Source: Umbilicaria muhlenbergii
Taxonomy: Eukaryota > Ascomycota > Lecanoromycetes > Umbilicariales > Umbilicariaceae
DNA length: 64,000 nucleotides
Direction: 5' to 3'
Assembly: GCA_000611775.1 (NCBI GenBank)
Contig: KK106981.1
Coordinates: forward strand, 8,541,431 to 8,605,430
In this document: piece after piece, positions 22,124 to 32,483 of the stretch
Position numbering within the stretch: position 1 is the stretch's first letter
How the letters are laid out: each line of letters opens with the position of its first letter
The notes under the pieces: generated by a model
Told to the model about the DNA's origin: nothing
What the model saw: the letters and a program-made list of their open reading frames with translations, nothing else
Databases searched by the model: none
Translations under genes and position numbers: made by a program

Positions 22124-24411
22124 ATGCAAGCGGCCACCGTACTAATCCCGCACACCAGGTACACGGCTTCATTTGCTTTCTTCGAGGCGTTGTGGGAGGT
22201 GCGCTTGAAATGATCGTTGTGTGACCGTTGCCAACGTTGACTTCTTTGCTTCCAGGCCGGCATTACCTTATGTTTCGTCAACTTGGGATCAGATCATCCG
22301 AGTATCATCGAAGCTATCGTCAAAGGGCAAAATGAGAAGAAAGGCCAGTTCCCACGTATCATTACGTGCCCGAACGAGGTGCGTCTCTTCCATACTGGTC
22401 TGAAGGGATCATACAGACATATTTATGCTGATTGGGTTCATCTCTCCGTCTTCAGATGGTTGCTCTCTCCATGGCCGACGGGTACGCCCGCCTGACCGGA
22501 AAGCCTCAATGCGTAATCGTCCACGTCGACGTCGGAACCCAAGGCCTAGGTGCCGCAATCCATAACGCTTCCTGCGGACGGACTCCTGTGCTTATCTTCG
22601 CTGGCCTCTCTCCCTACACCATCGAAGGCGAGACCCGCGGCTCCCGCACTGAATACATCCACTGGATCCAAGATGTGCCCGATCAAAAACAGATTGTGGC
22701 TCAGTACTGCCGATACACCGGAGAGATCAAAACGGGTAAAAACGTAAAGCAGATGGTCAATCGCGCATTACAGTTCGCAACTTCGGCGCCACAAGGGCCC
22801 GTGTATTTAGTGGGCGCGAGGGAGCCGATGGAGGAGGAGATTGAACCATATCAGCTAGAGCAGAGTCAATGGGAGGCGGTGGAGGCAGCAGCCTTGACCG
22901 AGTCGCAACTCGAGAGGATAGCAGAGGCGTTGGTGGGCGCCAATGAGCCCTTGCTTGTGACAGGGTATAGTGGAAGAAATCATGCTGCAGTTGCCGAGTT
23001 AGTGAAGTTGACAGAGACAATCAAGGGATTGAGAGTGTTGGACACTGGAGGAAGCGATATGTGTTTTCCTGCGGACCATAGAGCATGGTTAGGGCTCAGA
23101 TATGGGGTCGACGACAGCATCAAGACCGCGGATGTGATCTTGGTGGTGGATTGTGACGTCCCGTGGCTCCCCGCGATTTGCAACCCAAAAAAAGATGCCA
23201 AGGTTTTCCATGTCGATATCGATCCTTTGAAGCAGCAGATGCCGGTTTTCTACTTGCCTGCCATAGCAAGGTACAGGGCAGACAGCTACACGGCTTTCAA
23301 ACAATTACATACATACATCAATGGCAACAAACAGCTCTCTCAGAAAATCACTGAAAAGGTATTTGAGGAGAGATGGGAGGCGTTGAAAGAGAAGCATGAG
23401 AAGCGCCTCAGCAGTATTGCTGAGCTGGCCAAGCCGAGCGAAGAAGGATATTACAACTGCTCTTACCTGACTGCTGCATTACGCAAGGCAGTCCCCAAAG
23501 ATACGATATTCGCCATCGAAGCAGTCACGAACACTGCTTTCGTCGCAGACCAGATACAAGCGACCATCCCAGGCAGTTGGATCAACTGCGGCGGAGGCGG
23601 CCTAGGTTGGTCTGGCGGTGCAGCCCTGGGCATCAAGCTTGCCACTGATGCTGAGGGTGGTAAGAAGTTCGTCTGCCAAATCGTGGGTGACGGGACGTTT
23701 CTGTTTACCGTGCCGGGGAGTGTGTACTGGATTTGTCAGAGGTACAAGATTCCGATCTTGACGATTGTGTTGAACAATGAAGGTTTGATATTTCCTTTCC
23801 CTTGTCTCCTATCATTCTTCCAGGCTTGAAGTCACAAGAGATGGCAGTACGCACTGTGAAGAGCCCTTTGCTATTGCAAGAACGGAGATTTCGAAAAGCA
23901 CCCGGTGTCTACGTTTCAGTGTCACTAGGGCTACGTTTCGTACTCTAAGGCTCTCGCACATTGCCTTTCTTATCGAGCCGAGGACTCCCTAGCTGCAGAC
24001 CGCTACTTGCTGTGACCCCAAGCCTGCTTCTCTCACTCCTCTCACCAACATCGTGCCTTTGATACTAACAACTACCCAGGCTGGAATGCCCCCCGCCGCT
24101 CCCTCCTCCTCGTCCACCCCGACGGCGCCGGCTCCAAAGTCAGCAACGAAGAACTCAACATCTCCTTTGCGCCCACACCCGACTACGCTGGTATCGCCAA
24201 AGCCGCTGCGGGCCACAACCTGTGGGCCGGACACGCCAGTACCGTAGAAGAACTGGAAAGATTGTTACCGCAGGCGGTCGAGTCCGTTAAAAATGGGGTG
24301 GCGGCTGTGCTGGATGCGCATCTGGATGGGCCGAAGGGGAAGTATGGGGGTGGCGGTGGGAGTAGTTTGGAGAAGCCGCCGGGGCATGATGATGATGTTG
24401 CTATGGGGTAG
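22124..24411 (+). CDS. Thiamine-diphosphate enzyme, acetolactate-synthase-like
   Basis: ThDP-dependent carboligase or decarboxylase of the acetolactate synthase/pyruvate decarboxylase superfamily; the substrate cannot be read from sequence. Exons 22124-22198, 22256-22378, 22456-23782 and 24080-24411 give 618 residues. The N-terminal pyrimidine-binding domain carries the activating Glu at residue 66 (CPNE, then MVALSMADGYARLTG). A central Rossmann-like domain follows (about 190-330). The C-terminal diphosphate-binding domain has GDG at about 476 with NN about 27 residues later. The third intron is long (297 bp) but has a perfect TACTAAC branch site and consistent phase. The C-terminus ends Gly-rich then Asp-rich. 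Not the ILV2-type biosynthetic enzyme by general appearance; related fungal proteins are usually annotated only as TPP enzymes. Confidence 0.88.
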
Positions 24412-24664
24412 GTGGAGCTTCGTGGAGAGGTAAGGTAGGTATGGCTGAAGTTGTTGAGTCTGGAGAATAGGCGAGGGAAGAGAGAATGTGTGGCGGTTGT
24501 CTGGGCATTTCGCATTGGGCGGTGGTAGGCTGCTGAGAGGCTAGCGATGAGCATGAGCATGAGCACGAGCACAAGCATATGATTTGAGGTAATGAAAGAA
24601 CGAGATAACGCCAAGGCGAGCTCCAGTCTGAAAGTAGTCTTCACTTGGCTGGATGGGTGCTCCA
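24412..24664. other. 3' flank of the TPP enzyme gene
   Basis: Non-coding flank with a short ATGAGC/ACGAGC-type run near 24546-24575; nothing else recognised. Confidence 0.4.
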
Positions 24665-25185
24665 GGCCCGATTCACAGATGGTCTTCACTACGTTGAGAT
24701 GGGGAGAGCGATTTCCTACGACCTACCTTTGGGGGCCACCTGTGGTATTCACCCACCTTCGATTGTCCACGTCTGAGAGTACGTATGCTCTGGCCCCAGT
24801 TCACAGATTGTCTTCGCCATGTTGGCCCCGTGAGGTGCACGCCCGGTAAGACCGCGGTCTGGGAGCTGCATGTGCCGGGAGGGCCTCTGCTGCGTTCATC
24901 CCCATCTGCTCGTCTACATGTGGGCGAATGCGTACGCAGACTCTAATTCACAGCTGGCCTTCACCACGTTTTGCCCGGTGGGAACGGGGTGCGATGAGTG
25001 AGGCCTGCAAGCTATGTCAAGAGCCCCACTGGATTCACCTGCTCTTGCTGATCATTAACTGGATGATATGCGTGCGTCGGCCCTAATTCACGGTTGGTTT
25101 CATTACATTCAGTCCATTAAGCCCAAGGTCTGCTGGCTACGTTGGCTGCATTCACCTGTCCCTGCTCATCTATATAATCTTCTAT
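24665..25185 (+). repeat. Diverged tandem array, about 4 copies of 128-147 bp
   Basis: A conserved core of the form ATTCACAGATGGTCTTCACTA recurs at 24671, 24799, 24946 and 25086 (offsets 128, 147 and 140), each followed by a CACGTT/CATTC-like box and preceded by a CACCTGT/CATCTGCTC-like box. Copies differ by many substitutions and small indels, so the array is old. No coding frame runs through it. Confidence 0.7.
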
Positions 25186-25849
25186 ATCTCGTGTTCTATC
25201 TCTTCCACTTTCATATCATCCTAATACCGCAAATTCTCTCCTCTCCGGTCACAGGCTTCGTTCTGGTTTCTCCTTTCCTTTCTCATATATAGAGCATGCT
25301 CGCAGCGTGCCTCGTTGTTTTCCTTTGTCAATTTTACTTTGAGATATGTCCAGGGATTTCCTCCCTATGTTTCTCTCATACGAGTGATGCATGACTGGAC
25401 GAATAAGGGGGATAGGAGCTACAACATCAACGCTAGCTGCGGGATTGAGCGCTAGCATGCACTGGCGCAAAGGCGACAGCTTTCCGCCACCACAGGGCCA
25501 TTGTGATGTCTAACGCTTAGTAGCGCCTCTGTCCTCCTGGATCGATTTGACCACACCTTGCGACAATCCAATCTCAACCCGATAGTGGAGGGCACGAACA
25601 GGTCCTGCGCCAGGTCAATCAACGCGCATCACTTTATCAACATAGCTAAATGAGATGAAGATCCCGACACTGACGCTGAGGTTGAGATACTACGATTTAT
25701 ATCGTATAGATTGCCAAACCTATGATACTTTCTATAGCATTTACACACATCTGTTCTACCACAGATCAATGCAAAGGAGACCTGAAAACTTCTGATCATA
25801 GAGGACATTTCGCCGCTGGCCTGGTTCTGGAAGATCGTATACAGATTTA
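25186..25849. other. Non-coding stretch between array and helicase relic
   Basis: About 660 bp without a recognisable gene. The right part leads into the SNF2 relic and may hold more decayed sequence of the same gene. Confidence 0.45.
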
Positions 25850-26275
25850 TATGTCTTGATGCAGAGGTGCTACATACTGGTCTGTCCAACCATGAACGCA
25901 AAGATCTCCTCAGACAGTTCAATGATCCCAAGGATTCATTGCTCATACTGATAATCATGTATCAAATATCTGCACAAGGAGTCAAATTTGATATTTCCTG
26001 CAGCCGTTCCCAACATCTGCAATTAACACACCCATGGAGATACAGGCATGGGGACGAGTCATAAGGGTAGGTTTTTTCAATTCAGCTGGCGTATAGTTTC
26101 ATATCGTCATAAAGACTAACGAGTATGCTTTCTAGGTCTCACAGACAGAGCTGGTGCTTATCCTTATCCTTACGACAGTCGTGCAGATATCTCATGATCA
26201 GTACTGCAACTCAAAACAAGCGGACAAGGCGGTGATAGACCAGGCACCTCGCTCATTATGGACTTGACGACGCAA
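25850..26275 (+). pseudogene. Relic of an SNF2-family helicase, C-terminal helicase lobe
   Basis: Translated plus-strand pieces match the second helicase lobe of SNF2-type ATPases: LHTGLSNHERKDLLRQFND, then SAQGVKFDISCSR, then, after a frame change, PMEIQAWGRVIR. The motif VI-like AWGRVIR is followed by a possible 3' exon from about 26136 reading VSQTELVLILILTT. The N-terminal ATPase lobe is missing and the frame is interrupted, so this is a decayed fragment. Source could be a chromosomal paralogue or cargo of a mobile element; no terminal repeats were seen. Confidence 0.65.
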
Positions 26276-27412
26276 GTGTCCAAGTCAAAGAAGCCCATGA
26301 GAGCGTCGTGGGACAGGAGTTGCTTGGACACAAACATGTCCTGCTATGGCAGCACAAAAGGGCAGCAGCCCTCTCAACGTCGAGCTTAACAATGGAACGG
26401 GTGCACTTCTTATGACGGACGACGAATCATGAGTTCAAAGTAAGCCTTAAGAAATCTTCTGGCATCTTGCAGGAGCTGATGCGGGTTTCGCCAAAGAGAC
26501 CAAGGATCTCATGAGACGATCATCCTATTGATAAGTCTTCCACTGAGGGCCAGGCAACCTCGCGCTCGGGTAGCACTGAATAGATTCGCCGTGGAAGCGT
26601 TAAAGGACCCCGTATATTCGAGATACGCCAGGATGGAGGAGGCGAAGGTCAGAAGCAGGTACAGTGAGTTGAAGGTCCCACAGGAGTTCTAGAGTGACGA
26701 GGGGACGGGTATAAAGAGGTGGATGAGAATACTCAGCGGGACGAGCACACCGAGGCTTATAATAAGATGGCTAAGAGGGCGGTCCGAGAAAGATCCCGTG
26801 CTGGAGATGAAGACAACCAAGACTCTCCGCCAGACGTTCATGGAACTGAACAAAAGCCAACAAGAGGTATTTGATAACCAAGATGAAGTGGATTTGTAAC
26901 ACTATAAAGCTTTTCGCCCACACGCACCTTTGCCGCGGCTGATCTGGAAGACCTGATGTCCTGAACCGCGCAATATGCCTCTTTTACGAAGCCCGCTTCA
27001 TGCAAATGAAGCAGAACATGGGAAGCAGGACATGGAAATAGCCCGCATATCAATTATAACAGGCTGCCAGCCGTTGTCCGAGGACATGAAGTCTGAACTT
27101 AAGCCTTGACGCACAAAAGCCGTGTTTCACTTGATGCGACTCAAAATCCTACAGAACAATGCACCAAACCGATAGCAAACACCCTGTTTAATACCGCCTA
27201 CTTGGTTGATTTCTGATGTCTGCAAGGTTCTTGCAAAATCCTGTTGTTTGATCACGTGAAGTTTGCTGCAGTCATGTTTCCTTTGAATTTTTTCTAGAAG
27301 CTTTGTCTTTCGCTATATAAGGGGGCTTAAGCCTCACTGAGTACATCAGAGACTTCTTACTTTATGCCTTTCATACTTGTATAAGGGGAGTGGCTTATCA
27401 AGTCACTCACGT
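26276..27412. other. Decayed sequence without a recognised gene
   Basis: About 1.1 kb. A short plus-strand frame near 26560-26692 reads RFAVEALKDPVYSRYARMEE and ends at a stop; it may be the tail of the helicase relic, but no motif confirms that. A TATATAAGGGGG-like motif lies near 27315. Confidence 0.4.
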
Positions 27413-27528
27413 CGCAGCGATCTGTCACTCTGAGGAGCCCCTGCGGCGACACCAATACAGCCACATACATCGCAGTGATGGGTCACTCTGAGGAACCTCC
27501 GCAGCGATACCTTTTGAGGTACATACTA
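27413..27528 (+). repeat. Two-copy 58-bp direct repeat
   Basis: Copies begin CGCAGCGATCTGTCACTCTG at 27413 and CGCAGTGATGGGTCACTCTG at 27471, both continuing GAGGA..CC.GC.GCGA; the spacing is 58 bp. The copies differ at several positions. Confidence 0.65.
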
Positions 27529-27611
27529 CAAGTGCTACGTTAGTAGGTGGGCCCGCAAGTGCAGCGCTCAACGTCTGAATTACAGTATGTAACGCCGGGG
27601 TAGCAGAGTTC

Positions 27612-27845
27612 ATGGCAGTTAAGATCATACCAAACGCACTTACTCCTTTGCCGAACCGGCCAAACTTTGTAACCGCTCTGACTCCACACATTAAGTCCTA
27701 TCACCTGCGGACCGCAGAATGTTTTACATGGATCAACAAATATCCACGCGGATTTAAGCTAGGCGGCTTTGGTAGAGATTTTGAATGATCTGAGAGGATC
27801 CTGATAGCGAAGCTCCTAGCAAGGATAGCGAAGATCACGTGGAAC
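27612..27845 (+). pseudogene. Truncated copy of the DEDDh-nuclease-like gene downstream
   Basis: A 58-codon frame (27612-27788) encodes KSYHLRTAECFTWINKYPRG and continues KLGGFGRDFE to a stop. This matches, in order, the segment KSYHLRVAEHYRWINKWPRG of the larger gene at 28944-29651. Similarity continues past the stop (ILIAKLLARIAKITWN against VAVRRLVSRMREIMWK). The catalytic ends of the domain are absent, so it is a relic of a local duplication in the same orientation. Confidence 0.7.
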
Positions 27846-27924
27846 GATAATCCAGAAAGAGGAGATGTTTTGGCTGATTCGCCTTGACAAATGAGTATCA
27901 AACCTTGGGGAGCAGAACCCTCTG

Positions 27925-28225
27925 GTGCGGGTGGTTGGGAAGGAGATCTGCGCCCGTACCCCCGCCAGCCGCGCCATGGAGTTCAGCCCAGGCTTCAATA
28001 GCGATTTCGGCATCTGCTTTGTCGCCACGAAAGCCCTCATTCAGAGCGGCACTCTCTTTCTCCTCGCCAACGGGCCAACATCATCTGGGAGCAGATGCAC
28101 ACCTACATTCGTCACCACTTTGACCACCCTCACCTGACCCCGCAGCAGCAGCAGCAGCAGCACCTGCAAGGCACCACGGACTGGCACTGCTTTGGCGTGC
28201 TGATCATTCAGCGCAAAGTGAGTCT
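27925..28225 (+). other. GC-rich coding-like island with CAG repeat, unresolved
   Basis: A G/C-rich patch inside AT-richer DNA. One frame reads MEFSPGFNSDFGICFVATKA and a second, one shift away, reads ANIIWEQMHTYIRHHFDHPH, then six Gln codons (28143-28160), then HLQGTTDWHCFGVLIIQRK before a GTGAGT donor-like site. Each frame alone is short. It looks like a fragment of a real gene, but I do not recognise the protein. Confidence 0.4.
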
Positions 28226-28943
28226 TTCCCCGGCTTGGCTTTGATATCTCATTGGTCAATCACACTATCGACATCCAAACGGTCGGCAGATTGTTACGAA
28301 AGGACAACGCTTACAGAAGCCTCAAATCAGTTGTCAGTAGTACTCTCCTGTTCTGTTCTCCTATCAAGTTTCTATGAGCTAAAGTACAATCCAGGCAGCC
28401 ACTTAAAGTTAATACTATGCCAGCCTTCTCCGCGGGTCTCAGCCCGTCCACCACAACTCTCATGTTTATATTCTTCAAGACCGCCGGAGCGCCTCCGAGA
28501 TGGACAAGTAGTCAAACTCAACATCTCTCAGACAAAGTCCGTTTAAGCCAAAGCGGCCTCGCGTATAGTCATCAAAAGGCCAACAGTGAAGTCTAGCATC
28601 ACTGTCTAGACCCGCCCTTCACTGCATGCTAGGATGAATCCAGGAATGCCTCTGTCCCGGGAAAGGCCGCGGTCTAAGAGACGTGAATGGTTCACATAGG
28701 TGTGCGTGTATACATTTCCGTTGGTCGGAGCGTATAACACTCTGTATAGTGTGATTGTGAATAGCTTCATCAGTCATAACACCGTCACGCATTAACACAC
28801 GCTCAAGGCATCCCACCCTATAAGTATGCTCAATTTCCATACAACAGCACCCACAACTACACATCCCCCAACTGCTCCCGCCAACAAATAGATGATGACT
28901 TACATCAACCTCAACCAGTTGCGACAGTGGATCTCTGCAACAG
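28226..28943. other. Spacer upstream of the DEDDh-like gene
   Basis: About 720 bp with no recognisable gene. It must contain any missing 5' exon of the DEDDh-like gene; no convincing one was found. Confidence 0.4.
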
Positions 28944-29651
28944 ACACGCGATCCCATCGTGTTTGTAAGCATTGACTTTGAGCAGAAATTCACTACCAAG
29001 GTCTTGACAGAGGTCGGACTTTCAATCTTGGATATAGCTGATATAACCACTCCTGCAACTCTGACGAGCTCCTTAGAGTACACGGCTGTTCTCACAAACC
29101 ACATGAAATCATACCACTTGCGCGTTGCCGAACACTACCGATGGATTAACAAATGGCCTCGCGGGTCGAAAGCTGACGGCTTCATTTCAGATTTTGGAAA
29201 GTCTGAAAAGGTCGCAGTAAGACGTTTGGTCTCAAGAATGAGAGAGATTATGTGGAAGGCAGGTCAGAAGAGAGACTATGTACTGGTCGGGTGTGCTCTG
29301 GGGAATGAGCATCAAAATCTAGAGCGTTTAGGGTTCGACCTCTCGAATTTCGCATACGAAATCGACATTCAGAAAGAGGACAGATCGATTCGGGGTGACA
29401 ATCGTAACGGAAGTCTGGAGAAAATATGTGGAAAGCTCTGCCTGCCAGCGCAGAATTTGCACAATGCTGGCAATGATGCGAGATACTCCCTCGAGTGTTT
29501 GCTTCGACTGGTCGTGATGAACCCCATCCAAAAAGCGCAGTATGCAATAAGTCCAACTTCAAGCGTCACCTGGGAAGATGACATTCCTGTGGCTTTCAAT
29601 ATGGAATTGTTGAGCATCTCTGTATGGGATCCATTATACCTCAGCATTTAG
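28944..29651 (+). CDS. DEDDh exonuclease-like protein (Gfd2/YDR514C-like), 5' end unresolved
   Basis: RNase-H-fold 3'-5' exonuclease-like domain as in yeast Gfd2/YDR514C. The frame, read from a possible acceptor (CAACAG then ACACGC) at 28944, encodes DPIVFVSIDFE, giving the first DxE metal ligands. LVGCALGNEHQNL follows, where the usual second Asp appears as Glu. LHNAGNDARYSLECLL then supplies the H..D pair of the DEDDh motif near the end. No ATG precedes this in frame (the frame otherwise opens at GTG 28959), so a 5' exon is missing or lost. A truncated paralogue lies 1.1 kb upstream. Function in fungi is unknown; degenerate catalysis is possible. Confidence 0.65.
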   Translation, partial: TRDPIVFVSIDFEQKFTTKVLTEVGLSILDIADITTPATLTSSLEYTAVLTNHMKSYHLRVAEHYRWINKWPRGSKADGFISDFGKSEKVAVRRLVSRMREIMWKAGQKRDYVLVGCALGNEHQNLERLGFDLSNFAYEIDIQKEDRSIRGDNRNGSLEKICGKLCLPAQNLHNAGNDARYSLECLLRLVVMNPIQKAQYAISPTSSVTWEDDIPVAFNMELLSISVWDPLYLSI

Positions 29652-29700
29652 ACTGGCCAGAAACTGATAGTAACACAGGAAATCCCTATCCATGATTTAG

Positions 29701-30009
29701 CCAACATGTTCAATACCACTGAAATTACTAACCCCCACCGATATCGCCAATGCAACCAACGTCACCAGTACGACCAACAACATCATCATCACGTCCAGTA
29801 AGGACATTAACATAACCAACACCTCAAACACAACCGACAAAACTTCAACCACGACTGACAACACTCCAGCTATGACCAACAACACTTCAGCGATGACCGA
29901 CAACACTAACTCAGCTAACACTACCAACATGAAGATGACCAAGAGGAAGAATCGTCGGCAACGGCAGCGGATGAAAAAGCAGGCAGAGGCTGCTTTGAAC
30001 GTAAAGTGA
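29701..30009 (+). other. Thr/Asn-rich open frame with basic tail
   Basis: An open frame without an early ATG, mostly ACC, AAC and GAC codons (Thr/Asn/Asp repeats such as TNNTSAMTDNTNSANTTN), ends in MTKRKNRRQRQRMKKQAEAA. It starts 50 bp after the stop of the DEDDh-like frame and could be its spliced 3' exon: a TACTAAC-like branch site and CAG acceptors are near 29726-29780. No donor was proven. Confidence 0.35.
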
Positions 30010-32483
30010 TTGATTCCTGGTCTTTGAGCAGTTCACCTACGGTTATAGTTTTCCACCTCGACGGTTGTTTTGCAGGGTGCATGGGCATACACAACGGTAC
30101 ATAGGATGGTTAGATGGGCAGTGGATCAGCAGGTTACCTTGTCCGCGTTCTTGTGCGGAGCAAGGATTCTTAGGAATTCGGGTTCGTTGACAGAGGTCGT
30201 AGAGGAGCATTGTGTGATGGAGCGTCTCCTACGTATGAGCTTGCTTGAGCAGTCGGGAGCCTCGTCAGATGCAAGATGGGACTGCTAGACTTGGCTGTGT
30301 TCTGCTCTCGCCAGTTGAGGTAGGAATGTCAACGAGTCCCGCGAGCCTGTGCGACTTGACATTTGTAGAGGGACAATGAGTGACATACGTCTACTAATAT
30401 ACGCATGAAATGAGGATGGCACAGCTGGAAAGCGACATGTAAAGTTCACTTCTGGCCAGCTAGATATCAATAATAAAAACAGATTCACACAATGCTCTCC
30501 CCCTCTGTTCTTCGAGAGTCGTTCACCGTAGGATATCCCGTATGCCGACCATGAGATAGTGATAAAGAACAAGCCGAAGTCACAGTCCGCAACACATGTG
30601 CCAGTACTTCTCGAACTTCTCGTTTACTCAATGTCATGAGTTTCAGAATAAAGTCTTCTCTGCCTGAACTTCGTTGGCTTCTCATTCCCGAGGGAGAAAA
30701 TACACTATGGTTGACTTGGCGGCATGCCTTTATCGAGTTGCTCGTTTGAGAATTCAAGACCGATGGCTGGCAATCTCGGGTCGATCAACGAAAAGGAACT
30801 TGAGAGTTCGAGCAATTTAAACCAATCCGCAGAGGATTGCCTGTAGACAAATACCCTTTCGGAGATAACAGATGAAAAGGTACTTGAATGTCGCAATGGA
30901 TTTCAAGAAAAAAGGCGTAACGTAGGTACCGTTGATGACTTTTGACTCATGGTTGAATGTACTTCTCAATGAACTTTGTAGACCAACCGGGCTGCAAGGT
31001 GAAGAGAAGGTATTGGCCTATCGCAATTGTGGCTTGTCTTGAGATCATCGCATATCCAAGGTCAAGCACGCATCTAAATGTCCTTCGACAGATTCGGACT
31101 TGGAGAGCGTCGGCGAGGACCCAGCAACGAGAACCAATGTGCCAAGGGCGGCGAGATATGCAGAGGCTCAGTAGCCAGCTGATGCCACCTGCCTTGTTGT
31201 TTGATCGCTGCAGAAGCGAAGTAGGCCAATCCTGCGCCGCTACCGAGTTACCGCGACGGACTTTGTTGCGGAGAAATTTCAAACTTAGATTCGATCTATG
31301 TAATCTTTGTTGAATTTATTCAACGGATTGACTAGAGTTCGATTGCTACGAAAAGTGGTGCGAATATATAGAGGGGGGATGCAAGCCACTAAGCAGGCGA
31401 CAGTGAAAACTCAACAATCTTACGAGTATGCTGGACCGATATCAGACTGAAATTATACCATCTACAACATCATAATGGAACAAATGCCTGGGATTATGAT
31501 TCTTTGTTGCTGTTTCTGTGCTTGAAGTTTCAGAAAGATTTGCCGAATCCTTTCCAACAGATCTAAGGTTTGTTTCTGGGGTTGTACAACATCCTGAGCA
31601 CACCATCGACCTCTACGCCCGTCCCTCCACTTCCCTATCAAACTTCCTTGCCGTCGTGAGGTAAGATGATGACACCTTTGATATATCGTAACGGGGCTGT
31701 TTGATGACCGGAAGCCGAACACATCTTCTTCTAGATCAAGACCGTGCAAACACAGAGATCAAGGGCTCCCCCTTCACTACATCCGGACCGTGCTGCAAGG
31801 TCCAATGCAAAGAACATGCGTCTCATGTGTGTGTGTATGATTGATACAGTTTTGAACCCCGGGGACGTACATTCGTGCCTGCCGCCTGTCGGTATTATTT
31901 GTTGGGTCTTCGGGCACGTGTACTGCAAAGCAGTGTTGGCAGAAGTCTCGACAGACCTATCGCTTCAGTGCAGTCCAAACCATCATCAGTCCAGTCCAAA
32001 GAGTATGAACGGGCCAAATGGACCGGACCGCAGTCAACGCTGCTGCAGATACCACAAGCTGGAATCGGTGATCTCCATTCCACCGGCCTGCCTCCAAAAT
32101 CCTTCTCCCACATTATCTAAGATTTGGAAAATCTTGGGGTGGCTAACAAGGTACGGGTCTTTCAGGGTTGCATGCTATGTGGGAAGCTTTAACGTCATTC
32201 TGTGCTTTTAGGTCAACCCTCCCTGGAGGGGCTTCAGCCACCCCTTCTGCCCATTGTCATGCTATTCGCGGATCTCATTCAGATGCGGAGGCCCTGCTCA
32301 ACGAGCGGCGATGTTTGGCTGAACCATGTTGACAGTTGACCGCTTTCGGCGTTAGGGTCCCACATCTTCGAGGTATGTGAATGGAGTTGATACATATAAA
32401 GCTCGATGATGTGACGGCGAGAAATATGTCTGCTTCAAGGAACTCCTCATCGTGCGCGACTCAGTGCACTGTGCAGAGACAGT
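30010..32483. other. Gene-poor intergenic stretch
   Basis: About 2.5 kb. Frames of 90-155 codons occur on both strands but show no motif, signal peptide or domain. The last few hundred bases should hold the carboxylesterase promoter. Confidence 0.5.

Noticed and set aside
27300-27420. Possible LTR-type promoter scrap around a TATATAAGGGGG motif
   Set aside because: No paired repeat, primer-binding site or internal coding region was found nearby.
29697-29942. Minus-strand 81-codon Val/Leu-rich frame resembling membrane segments
   Set aside because: It is the antisense of the Thr/Asn codon repeat, which forces hydrophobic codons.
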